From positions 1 through 64,000 of the IMG/VR virus record IMGVR_UViG_3300007735_000793: 64,000 nucleotides of DNA; one strand, given 5' to 3'. Shown here piece by piece: positions 17,317-25,611 of this stretch. Position 1 is the stretch's first letter. Each line of letters opens with the position of its first letter. The position numbers and the translations under genes were made by a program. The notes beneath the pieces were generated by a model, which did not search any database, was not told the DNA's origin, and worked only from the letters and a program-made list of their open reading frames with translations. The stretch comes from a virus.

Positions 17317-18645
17317 TCACTTAACGACTTTTTTTTTAAAAAGAGTTGATAATCTCATACTCTCACCAACGAACTCTTCAGCGTTCTTTTTATCGGCTGG
17401 GTCTACATCAGTTACTTTGTAAGTTTTTCCATCAACAGTAAATGTATCCTTACCTGCTGCTATTGCCCTTGCTCTTTCTGCTCCAAATTCGTTACCTTCT
17501 TCAAGTTCAAACTCATTTACCAATTCATACATGAACGAACCACCATCATGCTCTTTTGCGTTTACAACTGCCAAGTATCCAACTTTTGATTTTGGAACTT
17601 TTAACATAGCGATAGCTTTTTGTTTTGCATCCCAAAGGTCTTTTCCTTCAATCTCATGCTTTTTATTACCCCAAAATGCGTAAAATTTAGTTTCGTTTAC
17701 TGATTGATTTTCTTTAATAGAATACTTCATATGGGATGGTGCTGCACTTTGCAATGCTTTCATAGCAATTAACAAATCACCCTTACCTTTACCAGATAAT
17801 ACTTCGTATCTCTCACCGGTCTTTTCATTGTAAACAATTACTTTTGCCTCGTTCACATTCTCTTTTAACTTTTTTGCTAAAACATCATCAGTATAATATT
17901 GAGTTCTACCACCACCTTGAAACTTATAGCTGTATTTATCTTCTTTTGGTAAATAATCAATTGATACCAATTTCATTTTTACAGGTTTTACCATTCCAGA
18001 ACCATCACCACCTACCATCATAGTAGCGCCAACTTTCATTAGTTTGTCATTTGCTTCGTTTATTGGTAGCATTGATTTTAATTTCATATTACTCATATTT
18101 TCTCCTACGAATTGTTTTGCATTTTGTTTATCGGCTGCATCTACACCAGTTACTTTAAATTTTTTACCACTAACATTAAAACTACTTTCCCCGCCTGCAA
18201 TTGCTTTTGCTCTTTCTGCTCCAAAGGTGTTACCTTCTCTTATTTCATAATATTTACTCAATACCTCCCCAATTTCATCATATGTAGATTCCAACCTTTG
18301 TTGTAAGGGAGCAACCTCTTTGATTGTATTGGAAAAAACTTTGAATGATTCATTCATTGATTTCATATGGCGATTTACTGTTACCTTATCAAACCAATCC
18401 GTTGTTTCTTTCAATGTTAATGTTTGTGCAGTTTCTACAATTTTTTTGATGTTTTCATACGCCTCAATCAAATTACCATTGTGATAAATTGCTTCACCGA
18501 TTTTTCTATAAGATGCAACTGCTTCAAGAAACTCTAACTTTTCTTCGGGTGTCATTTCAGTATTACCCAAACCATCCTCACCGATATTCAATCTGCGATA
18601 ATCCAAGTATTGAGATTCCTTAAGTAAGCTTGATAATTTTTTCAT
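17317..18645 (-). CDS. Modular internal head protein with two FGAERA domains
   Basis: 442 residues. It starts MKKLSSLLKES, resembling the gp23 N terminus MNIKSILNES. A ~45-residue module occurs twice: near 137-181 (GNTFGAERAKAIAGGESSF...GKKFKV...) and near 387-430 (GNEFGAERARAIAAGKDTF...GKTYKV...). Between them are beta-rich segments separated by INEA, VNEA and VNET, which fit prohead protease sites. It lies among genes 21-22-23, so processing by gp21 and packaging inside the head are likely but inferred. It ends just after a nine-A run where the frame may be interrupted. Confidence 0.7.
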   Translation of the reverse strand: MKKLSSLLKESQYLDYRRLNIGEDGLGNTEMTPEEKLEFLEAVASYRKIGEAIYHNGNLIEAYENIKKIVETAQTLTLKETTDWFDKVTVNRHMKSMNESFKVFSNTIKEVAPLQQRLESTYDEIGEVLSKYYEIREGNTFGAERAKAIAGGESSFNVSGKKFKVTGVDAADKQNAKQFVGENMSNMKLKSMLPINEANDKLMKVGATMMVGGDGSGMVKPVKMKLVSIDYLPKEDKYSYKFQGGGRTQYYTDDVLAKKLKENVNEAKVIVYNEKTGERYEVLSGKGKGDLLIAMKALQSAAPSHMKYSIKENQSVNETKFYAFWGNKKHEIEGKDLWDAKQKAIAMLKVPKSKVGYLAVVNAKEHDGGSFMYELVNEFELEEGNEFGAERARAIAAGKDTFTVDGKTYKVTDVDPADKKNAEEFVGESMRLSTLFKKKVVK

Positions 18646-18670
18646 TTATTGACCTTTGTTATTTCAATTA

Positions 18671-19636
18671 TTAATAAATATCTAACTTTCCATTATTAGA
18701 TATGCGGGCAACCCTATTATATGTGGATTTTTTTACATTTTCATTTAACTCATATTTTGATGACATTGAAGCAATAAGCTTTTTAATTGTAGTTGCATCC
18801 CCACTCATAGTGTGTGTCCTTCCCACAAATCCCGGTAGTTGTTTGGATGTTCTTGTAAAATATACTTCACCACCGGATGTTTTTAATGAAAAATCACCAA
18901 AACCGACATGAGCCAAATTACCAAACTTATTTGAATACTGGATAAATGGGGTGTCTACATAATACTCATTAGATACCTTTTTAAGATGCGGTAGAGTTTC
19001 AGCATCATATGCTTCATTTACTGATTCTAACTTCAAATTTCTTTGTGCGTTAGTTAAACCACTAACGATGGATTTGATAGCTTTTTTAGTTGCATCTACA
19101 TCTTTAGCAAGAACTCTTTTTTCCAATTCTTTAGTATTTGCTTTTAAAAACTTAACAAATACGTTATGAACAACATCCCAATTTAAATCAGCTTCATTTG
19201 TAAGTTGGGTATCTTCTTTTACATATTTCATTGATGAATTAGAACCATCGGTAAAGAATACATTATCACCAGCAATCATTTTAACTTTTCTTTTGAATGG
19301 GCCTTTTTTACCTAATGCGGCTTCCCAATATGGATTATCAACAATCTTAACCATTTTACCAACTGCGATTGCTTCTTTTACCGATTTTAATTTCATAGTA
19401 TGCTTACCTTCATTTTGAGATTTTTTCAACTTAACTATTTTATGAACTAAATCATTTATTTCCGAAAAAAGGTCTGCTATTTCCTTATCCAACTTTTTTT
19501 CATCTGATGATTTTGGTGTGGTGATATCCACATCACTATACAACTTTTTCTTTTTTGCTATTAAAGGGTCTACTTGTTTTAGTAAATCGTTTTTTTGCTT
19601 TTGCAAAGTTTCAATTTCTTTTGTATTTATACTCAT
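18671..19636 (-). CDS. Internal head protein with coiled coil and predicted gp21 sites
   Basis: About 321 residues from the chosen start. An upstream in-frame ATG at 19678 exists, but 19636 has GGAGAAACAAA directly ahead and avoids overlapping gp21. The first ~75 residues form a charged coiled coil. Then come NEGKHTMKLKSVKEAIAVGK, LTNEADLN and SVNEAYDAE, each a plausible gp21 cleavage point between short domains. The segment VGKMVKIVDNPYWEAALG begins a KOW-like fold. It lies directly after the protease gene. No enzymatic motif is seen. Confidence 0.68.
   Translation of the reverse strand: MSINTKEIETLQKQKNDLLKQVDPLIAKKKKLYSDVDITTPKSSDEKKLDKEIADLFSEINDLVHKIVKLKKSQNEGKHTMKLKSVKEAIAVGKMVKIVDNPYWEAALGKKGPFKRKVKMIAGDNVFFTDGSNSSMKYVKEDTQLTNEADLNWDVVHNVFVKFLKANTKELEKRVLAKDVDATKKAIKSIVSGLTNAQRNLKLESVNEAYDAETLPHLKKVSNEYYVDTPFIQYSNKFGNLAHVGFGDFSLKTSGGEVYFTRTSKQLPGFVGRTHTMSGDATTIKKLIASMSSKYELNENVKKSTYNRVARISNNGKLDIY
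18673..18680 (-). promoter_or_regulatory. Candidate phage promoter element TATTTATT
   Basis: Overlaps the stop codon of the preceding gene and lies 27 bases before the 18645 start. Confidence 0.45.
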
Positions 19637-19670
19637 TTTGTTTCTCCGATTTATTTTGTTTCTCCGATTT
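19635..19670. repeat. 18-bp perfect tandem duplication at gp21 / next gene junction
   Basis: The unit ATTTTGTTTCTCCGATTT occupies 19635-19652 and 19653-19670. On the minus strand it carries the end of gp21 and a GGAG ribosome site, so the duplication appears to have supplied the ribosome site for the following gene. Confidence 0.85.
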
Positions 19671-20295
19671 GAGGACACTCACAATACCCACCAATTTCGC
19701 AAATGATATCTCTCATAATATCACCTGCTTTTTTATACTTATCAACCTTATTAGTTACTTTAGAAATTACACCCTCATTCATAGGGGACATAAAAGCACC
19801 ATAGGTAGATGGATTACTTACAAAATCCCAACATATCAAATCGAAATCCCCCTCAACTGCCACTGTCCCATCTTCTTTGATTTGACGAACCGAACCCATA
19901 CCCCGCGATGATATACCAACCGTACACCCAGCCTCTACCAACTCTTTAAGTATTCTGCCCGATGGAGTATTTAATATCTCTACCTTACCCATTACATCAT
20001 CACCATCCCACCAAACATCTCTGATAATATGTGATGTGTTTTTTAACTCAACAACGGATGATTCAGGATGGTCTAACTCACCATAAGCACGATTTTCGGC
20101 TATTTCCCTACCCTTATACTTTTGAACTTCACGCTTCAATATATTTTCAGGATATATTCTACCATTTTGGTTTTTTTCATTTGCTCTTTGTAGGACACCG
20201 GTTACAATAAGCCTACCATCTCCCTTCATTGCCGCTTCTTTAAGCTGCTGTGGTTTAACATCAAATACAATAGTATCTACTAATAGCTGTTTCAT
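19651..20295 (-). CDS. gp21: Prohead core protease (gp21-like)
   Basis: 214 residues of the herpes/T4-type serine protease fold. The catalytic His is in AYGELDHPESS near residue 76 and the catalytic Ser in VGISSRGMGS near residue 130. The opening GRLIVTGVLQRANEKNQNGRIYP is the standard family N terminus, and DFDLICWDFVSNPSTYGAF follows the Ser as expected. The enzyme digests the scaffold and trims capsid propeptides after Glu, as at LVTE|A in gp23. It is encoded after gp20 and two small genes, with 3-base spacing. Confidence 0.95.
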   Translation of the reverse strand: MKQLLVDTIVFDVKPQQLKEAAMKGDGRLIVTGVLQRANEKNQNGRIYPENILKREVQKYKGREIAENRAYGELDHPESSVVELKNTSHIIRDVWWDGDDVMGKVEILNTPSGRILKELVEAGCTVGISSRGMGSVRQIKEDGTVAVEGDFDLICWDFVSNPSTYGAFMSPMNEGVISKVTNKVDKYKKAGDIMRDIICEIGGYCECPQIGETK

Positions 20296-20298
20296 TTT

Positions 20299-20814
20299 TT
20301 ACGCACCCAATTGTTTAATTTTAAGTGAAATACGATTTAACCTCTCCGATATTTTGGAAAAGTTATTTCTTGTCTTTTTCCAATAAGTATTAGATGAAAC
20401 ACCCATCTCAGTTTTTAATTTTATGTTTTGATTCACTAAATGCTCTACTTCGTATATTTTTCTATTGATTTCTTTGATTGCTTTATTGATTTTTAATTGA
20501 GGGGAGCCTGTTTCATTTTTACGATATTGACGATAATTCATTTCACCAATAACACCCTCAATCTCACGCTCCCATCTCTCTAAAAAATTTCTCTTTACAT
20601 TTTTTATCTTTTTGTAACCCAACACCTCAATATGGTCATTATCCATATCCTTTTCAGTTTTCGCAAAAGCGTGCGGAGTTCGAGGTGGACCAGCACCACC
20701 ATCCAAATTAGAGGTAACATTTTGTTCTTCCAAATCATCATCACTCACCTCAGGTTCAATCGCTTCTAGCTGCTTGAATTTCTTATCAAGTTCTTCAATT
20801 AAAAATCTACTCAT
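20299..20814 (-). CDS. Conserved head-cluster protein between portal and protease
   Basis: 171 residues. The N-terminal segment holds the signature SNLDGGAGPPRTPHAFAK near residues 35-52, which I associate with a conserved gene at this place in T4-type aquatic phages. The rest is charged and helical (ERWEREIEGVIGEMNYRQYR, then two coiled-coil stretches). It may be a core or scaffold component comparable in position to T4 gp67/gp68. Similarity to those is not visible by eye, so the role is inference. Confidence 0.7.
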   Translation of the reverse strand: MSRFLIEELDKKFKQLEAIEPEVSDDDLEEQNVTSNLDGGAGPPRTPHAFAKTEKDMDNDHIEVLGYKKIKNVKRNFLERWEREIEGVIGEMNYRQYRKNETGSPQLKINKAIKEINRKIYEVEHLVNQNIKLKTEMGVSSNTYWKKTRNNFSKISERLNRISLKIKQLGA

Positions 20815-20817
20815 ATA

Positions 20818-21651
20818 TTAGATACCTTTTAACTCGTTTAACAACTGATAATAACGTAAAAGTCCCAAAGCTTGTGTTTCAGAAACTATTTTTGAATTGG
20901 ATAGGTTATCTATCAACCCAATTACCTCTTTAAGCTTTATAGAATAAACCTTATCGGAAACTTTTATCTTACTAAACTCATTTTTAAGTTTATTTGTTTC
21001 CCTCAAAATAAATCGTTTCAAATTATCCGAATTATCAATATTGTTGATGTAGTTTCTTAAAACCGATTTTTGTTCGGTGGTCAATACCTTATACTTATCA
21101 TTGAACTTATCAACCAAAAACTTATACGCTAATAAACGAACATCTTTGGATTCTTTGGTGTATTCATCAGTAGTTACTTCTTTAAGGGATTTTACCTTTT
21201 TAGTAACATTTTCCAAAATAACGGTCTTACAATCAACCCACTCCTTTGGAGATACACTTTCAGTATTTTCAAACAATTTGTAAATAGAAGCAAGTGATTT
21301 ATAATTATTCACCCTATACTTAAAAAAATCGGTAGCGTTGAACCTTTCGTTAATAGCTTTAATCAAATTGTATTTCTCACGTTTCAGCAAACTCTCATTT
21401 AACTTCTTTCTTTCTGAAAGTATGATGTTCAAAAACTCACCGGCTTTATAATCACTATCAAATGTTTCTTTTACCAAAAATTGATATAATTTAAGCTCTT
21501 TATTCAGTTCACTTCCATTCTTAAAATGCTTTTTAATAATTGAAAGGGCTGATGAGTTTTTCTCATTCAAGGTATCAGATGCAATTTGTCTGACAAGTAA
21601 TTCAAACAAAACACCTGTATTTTTATATTTTGAATGTTTGAGTTTGTTCAT
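20818..21651 (-). CDS. Conserved helical head-cluster protein, unknown function
   Basis: 277 residues, almost wholly alpha-helical and Lys/Leu/Asn-rich. The N terminus KHSKYKNTGVLFELLVRQIA is a conserved opening of a gene placed between portal and protease in many T4-type phages. No catalytic motif or membrane segment is seen. The 3-base spacing to the next gene points to an assembly cofactor made together with the portal and protease. Confidence 0.75.
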   Translation of the reverse strand: MNKLKHSKYKNTGVLFELLVRQIASDTLNEKNSSALSIIKKHFKNGSELNKELKLYQFLVKETFDSDYKAGEFLNIILSERKKLNESLLKREKYNLIKAINERFNATDFFKYRVNNYKSLASIYKLFENTESVSPKEWVDCKTVILENVTKKVKSLKEVTTDEYTKESKDVRLLAYKFLVDKFNDKYKVLTTEQKSVLRNYINNIDNSDNLKRFILRETNKLKNEFSKIKVSDKVYSIKLKEVIGLIDNLSNSKIVSETQALGLLRYYQLLNELKGI

Positions 21652-21672
21652 TTTATCCCTTATATATCATTT

Positions 21673-21680
21673 AATAAATA
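21673..21680 (-). promoter_or_regulatory. Candidate phage promoter element TATTTATT
   Basis: In the 41-base gap after the portal gene, 21 bases before the 21651 start. Confidence 0.45.
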
Positions 21681-21692
21681 TATGAAATTTAA

Positions 21693-23633
21693 TTAAACCA
21701 TATCATTTAATATGTTTTTCTCATCTAACATACCAACTTCTTGCTTTTTTTCACCAATTTCAAGAGATTCCATCAGTATTTCTTTGGTTTTTACTTTATA
21801 GGACTTCAAATTTGATTGTAATTGTAGGTTTTCAATTGATAGTGGTGATTTTCTATAATTGTGATATGGTGATTCGGGTGATATGTTTTTTTCATATCCT
21901 AACGGATTTCTCCCAAAATTACTCCTATCCGCCCCAATACTACTACCCTTTTTAGGTCTACCTGCTCCCGGCCACCCACCCTTTGGTGAACCACCTAAAT
22001 TTTCAGGCACTACTTGATTATCATCCGTTTGCGGTGGAGCTTCTTCACCACCATCAGCACCTGCCGGTGGTTGTTCCGCTGGCATTCTATTCATATAAGC
22101 CATATCATGCGGTGTTCCGAATGACTCACCAGTTTTGACAGGGTCATTACCCTCATTTTCAATTTGAGCTTGCCTAAACCCTAACTTCAAATCATCAATA
22201 ACTTTTTGTTGCTCTGCTTTCCACTCATCATCAGACATATTAAATACATTTTTGTATATCCACTCCTGCGACAACATTTTTGATGTTTTAATATCAGTTG
22301 CCAATCTAACATTTTCAACCCACAAAGCAACTTTTTCTTGCTGATAAATAATAGATGGTGGTGTTAAATCCAATGTAAAGTTTGCTAAATCTTCATTTTC
22401 ATACCCCTGCGCATAAAGGTGAATAACAGCGATTTTCGTTAATTCGGAAAGAACGATTTTTTGAACCCTTTCAATACTCCGTGCAAAACGAATATCTTGT
22501 TGCGCAAGTGTTGCCTTACCTTCAACTGCTTCCTCATACCCAATAAATGCCTTTGGAACTTTAAGAGCAGCCATCATTCGGTTTTTAAGATAGTTTATAT
22601 CGTCAATCCCCGTAAACTCCATACCACTCAATGTTTCGATTTCAGTACCGGATTGACCACCCCTAACAGGTAGGTAATAATCCTCCAACATATTCTGCAA
22701 ATTAAATTTTAGGTTGTAATCCCCAGTATTTTGGTCTACAAAAGCAGTTTTTTTAGTGTTATCTATAATGTTACGCATGTGTTGGTCTACTTCGGTAGGT
22801 GGTATATTACCAACATCTACTTTGAATATCCGTTTTTCAGGTGCACGCATAATACGATGTATCAACATCGCATCTTCCATTAAAATCAATTGTTTCCAAC
22901 TTTTTCTTGCAGGCTCCAAAAGTGACCTACCATATGGTAAAAAGTTTGTATCTGAAAATAATCGGAAATGGGCTATTCTATAAAATGGTATATAGTTTTT
23001 TGGGTCATTTTGTGATTTTTGATAATTAAATCCGGTAGAACCTCCCCCAAAATTGGTCATCTTAAATCTAACTTCAAATGGGTTTTCTGGATTAAATCCT
23101 TCTTCCCTCTCAACCTCATACGCAGATATAGGTGATGCGTTTACAATACCAACACCCTCATGAATATCCAAATCCAAATAATAATCACCATATTTATTCA
23201 TTCCCCTAATCCACGCCCATAAATTAAACTCAATGTTTAAGACATCATAGAAAAGGTTGTATAGTATTTTCTTTATGTTTTCATCATCAGAGTTAATTCG
23301 TAGAACATCACCCACATCGTTTTTAAGAGTGCACTCATCCGAATATATATCTAACACCGATGCGATAATAGAATCCTTATCCATTGCTTCATAATCAGTA
23401 TATAACTCCAATCTATTAGATGAATAGTTGTATTGGTTATTATATGTTTCCCAATTTTGGCGAGAAGTGTGTAACCTACCATATCTATCATAGTAGGATG
23501 TTCCTTTTATATTACCCTGCGATTGTAATCTTTGAGTATCAATTGCTCGAGTTTTACCCTTACCAATTCTACGGACTACAACCTGAGTTGAAAATAATCT
23601 TTGTAATCTACCAAATAATGATTTATCTACCAT
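21693..23633 (-). CDS. gp20: Portal vertex protein (gp20-like)
   Basis: 646 residues, longer than T4 gp20 (524) because of a Pro/Gly-rich C-terminal tail. Family landmarks: ASVLDIYSDECTLKNDVGDVL, the DxDIHEG strand, PYGRSLLEPARKSWKQL with MEDAMLIHRIMRAPEKRIF (the most conserved gp20 stretch), and GMEFTGIDDINYLKNRM followed by LKVPKAFIGYEE. The portal dodecamer forms the DNA entry pore, nucleates head assembly and docks the terminase. It follows the C-terminal half of the terminase gene after 19 bases. Confidence 0.95.
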   Translation of the reverse strand: MVDKSLFGRLQRLFSTQVVVRRIGKGKTRAIDTQRLQSQGNIKGTSYYDRYGRLHTSRQNWETYNNQYNYSSNRLELYTDYEAMDKDSIIASVLDIYSDECTLKNDVGDVLRINSDDENIKKILYNLFYDVLNIEFNLWAWIRGMNKYGDYYLDLDIHEGVGIVNASPISAYEVEREEGFNPENPFEVRFKMTNFGGGSTGFNYQKSQNDPKNYIPFYRIAHFRLFSDTNFLPYGRSLLEPARKSWKQLILMEDAMLIHRIMRAPEKRIFKVDVGNIPPTEVDQHMRNIIDNTKKTAFVDQNTGDYNLKFNLQNMLEDYYLPVRGGQSGTEIETLSGMEFTGIDDINYLKNRMMAALKVPKAFIGYEEAVEGKATLAQQDIRFARSIERVQKIVLSELTKIAVIHLYAQGYENEDLANFTLDLTPPSIIYQQEKVALWVENVRLATDIKTSKMLSQEWIYKNVFNMSDDEWKAEQQKVIDDLKLGFRQAQIENEGNDPVKTGESFGTPHDMAYMNRMPAEQPPAGADGGEEAPPQTDDNQVVPENLGGSPKGGWPGAGRPKKGSSIGADRSNFGRNPLGYEKNISPESPYHNYRKSPLSIENLQLQSNLKSYKVKTKEILMESLEIGEKKQEVGMLDEKNILNDMV

Positions 23634-23636
23634 AAG

Positions 23637-23644
23637 TATAAATA
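23637..23644 (-). promoter_or_regulatory. Candidate phage promoter element TATTTATA
   Basis: Only 3 bases before the portal ATG, too close to act by normal initiation at that codon unless transcripts are nearly leaderless. It may be a chance hit or serve a downstream start. Confidence 0.25.
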
Positions 23645-23652
23645 TGATTTTT

Positions 23653-24840
23653 TTATAATAACCAACTTAAATCAACATCATTACCACGAACATCCTTCAT
23701 TGAGTAAGGATTTTGCTGATATGCGTTGTTAGAATACACTCCCTTATCACCTGATACTTTGATTATACTACCCAATGTGCTACGAGTTAAGTCCATACCT
23801 TGCTTTCGTAATTTTAAAGCAGTATCTCTTACCCATAAACCAGTTGAAAATGATATTACCAAATCATCATTGTAACCCCGTTGTGCTTCTGCCTTTGAAC
23901 CATTCCAAATAAAGACAAATAACTCATCTAACAATCTTTTAGAGTGAATTATTGGAGATTTTTCTCTCATATAAGTATCTAATTTAGACACTATTAGAGG
24001 ACGAGTTCTTTGGGTCATTGAAAATCCTGGCACCATATCCTCTTTTAATTTTAGGTCCCATCCCCTCCGCAGATGAATATCATCATCCACATAACCCAAC
24101 TCCCTATATGAATAATAAAGGTTTTGATAATTACGGTCAATTGCCTCCTGAATAACTGCCCACCCAATGTTTGCATTCTCAATTACCAAAAGAGCATTGT
24201 TCCATTCCGTTGCAACTGATGTTAAGAATGCCCCATATTGCTTTGTTTCTATCTTACCCCTATACTCTGCCACCTGTTCAACTCGTTCCACATCAATAAC
24301 ATGAAAAGCAGAGTAATCCGCACCATCACCCCTTGCAACATCCGCAACCACAACATAATCTTTTTCGTAATTTGGATAATCCCATATCCAATAGTTTGCA
24401 TCAAACCCACGCTTTTCAACCGGTTCGGTGATGTAGGTTTCCCTATACCACTCCAAAACGCTACCATCTACAACGGTATAACCTGATGATATGAAATCGC
24501 AATTATGTGATACAACGCCATCTACATTAAATATATTACCCCCACAAACCTCAACAATATCATACAATGTAGTGTCCATATCAGTACATTCAATAGATAC
24601 CACATCAACATACCGATTATCAGCTGATGATATTTTAGAACCTATTACCAAATCGGAAGCCAATATCTTTTCACCATCCAACATAAATGAGTGGTTATCT
24701 GAACATTTTAGTGTTTTTCCGTTTGAAAAGGTTATTGTATAAATTGAGGTCTTGTTTAAGCATCTCATTCCACCAAATGGTTGAAAACCGCTTGGTGTCA
24801 TTATTTCAAACCTATTATTTGCTTTAAATCTATAGTTCAT
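23653..24840 (-). CDS. gp17: Large terminase C-terminal half with C-intein (gp17-like nuclease domain)
   Basis: 395 residues. Residues 1-113 are a C-intein: block B-like TFSNGKTLKCSDNHSFM, block F-like LYDIVEVCGGNIFNVDG and block G VVSHN, followed by Cys114 as +1 residue. Residues 114-395 are the terminase RNase H-type nuclease: VVVADVARGDGADYSAFHVID (first Asp), LVIENANIG (Glu) and GYNDDLVISFSTG (last acidic pair). Protein splicing with the product of 25612-26436 would give ...AAQECD-CDFISSGYTVV..., a continuous terminase of about 526 residues. The ATG lies inside the end of the homing endonuclease gene. Confidence 0.92.
   Translation of the reverse strand: MNYRFKANNRFEIMTPSGFQPFGGMRCLNKTSIYTITFSNGKTLKCSDNHSFMLDGEKILASDLVIGSKISSADNRYVDVVSIECTDMDTTLYDIVEVCGGNIFNVDGVVSHNCDFISSGYTVVDGSVLEWYRETYITEPVEKRGFDANYWIWDYPNYEKDYVVVADVARGDGADYSAFHVIDVERVEQVAEYRGKIETKQYGAFLTSVATEWNNALLVIENANIGWAVIQEAIDRNYQNLYYSYRELGYVDDDIHLRRGWDLKLKEDMVPGFSMTQRTRPLIVSKLDTYMREKSPIIHSKRLLDELFVFIWNGSKAEAQRGYNDDLVISFSTGLWVRDTALKLRKQGMDLTRSTLGSIIKVSGDKGVYSNNAYQQNPYSMKDVRGNDVDLSWLL
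24502..24840 (-). other. C-intein (113 residues) of atypically split terminase intein
   Basis: Carries splicing blocks B, F and G. It ends His-Asn before Cys, the canonical C-terminal junction. The length and opening (a short charged lead then IMTPSGFQPFGG) resemble the known AceL-TerL intein C-fragment (ILSPNGFSNFNG), as recalled from established knowledge. Confidence 0.9.
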
Positions 24841-25570
24841 TATGTTTTACTCTGATAAAGTTACATGCTAACAATTTCTCTATTTCATATTGGCGTATTA
24901 AATCTTTTTGTTTAAGTTTACCATTTTCATCAAAGTGGTGTTTTTCATCGTATTCTATTACAATATTTTTTTCCTTACTATATCCATCGACAAAGTAACC
25001 AAGTTCTTTTATGTAGTATTCACCACCATTTTCAGCATGTTGTAAGTCGGTTATGCCTAATTTTTTTGCAGCTTTCTCAATTTCCGTAATTGAGTTATAG
25101 TTGTATCTTGGAACAGCCTTACCTTTTAGATTTTCAATATATTTTAATGTAGATAATCTCATTTTATTTTTAGTGGCATTTGTATGTTTTTTACCAAAAA
25201 ACGATTTTTTTGGTTCTGGGCACTGCCTACAATATTTTACCCAATTGTAAACTTTTCCGCATTCACATTTTAGTTTTTCCAAATCACCATTATTTTCTGC
25301 CAAAAAAATCATTCGATACTTAAAGTTGTATTTTCCCTTATATGTGTTTTGTGCTTTTAGGGTATCTTCGAGAAGCTGCGTATGATAGTAAATTGATTTA
25401 TATAATTTTGGGTTTTCACATATCATTGTTCTATTTTTAGCTCTACCAAAATAATTTTTATAATAATATTCCCCCAATAGCAGTTGAATTGTATCTTCAA
25501 TTGAATATAATTCCGATATACTATCTATATTACTTTTTATTTTTTTCCAACCATCTTTTATATACTGCAT
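24830..25570 (-). CDS. Free-standing homing endonuclease (EDxHD / Vsr-like) inside split terminase
   Basis: 246 residues. The mid-region has a four-Cys zinc ribbon (CECGK ... YCRQCP, about residues 108-125) and a NUMOD3-type DNA-binding motif FFGKKHTNATKNKM. The C terminus carries the nuclease pattern GYFVDGYSKEKNIVIEYDEK with HH after it, then KDLIRQYEIEKLLACNFIRV, typical of the EDxHD/Vsr-like group known in split-intein loci. It probably cuts intein-less terminase genes to spread the locus. It overlaps the C-intein start by 11 bases and has its own promoter-like octamer upstream. Confidence 0.88.
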   Translation of the reverse strand: MQYIKDGWKKIKSNIDSISELYSIEDTIQLLLGEYYYKNYFGRAKNRTMICENPKLYKSIYYHTQLLEDTLKAQNTYKGKYNFKYRMIFLAENNGDLEKLKCECGKVYNWVKYCRQCPEPKKSFFGKKHTNATKNKMRLSTLKYIENLKGKAVPRYNYNSITEIEKAAKKLGITDLQHAENGGEYYIKELGYFVDGYSKEKNIVIEYDEKHHFDENGKLKQKDLIRQYEIEKLLACNFIRVKHNEL

Positions 25571-25598
25571 AAGCCCCTTTCATTCGCACTCTTGTGTT

Positions 25599-25606
25599 AA
25601 TAAATA
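25599..25606 (-). promoter_or_regulatory. Candidate phage promoter element TATTTATT
   Basis: In the 41-base gap after the N-terminal terminase half, 28 bases before the homing endonuclease ATG. It would let the endonuclease and C-terminal terminase half be transcribed apart from the N-terminal half. Confidence 0.5.
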
Positions 25607-25611
25607 TGAAA

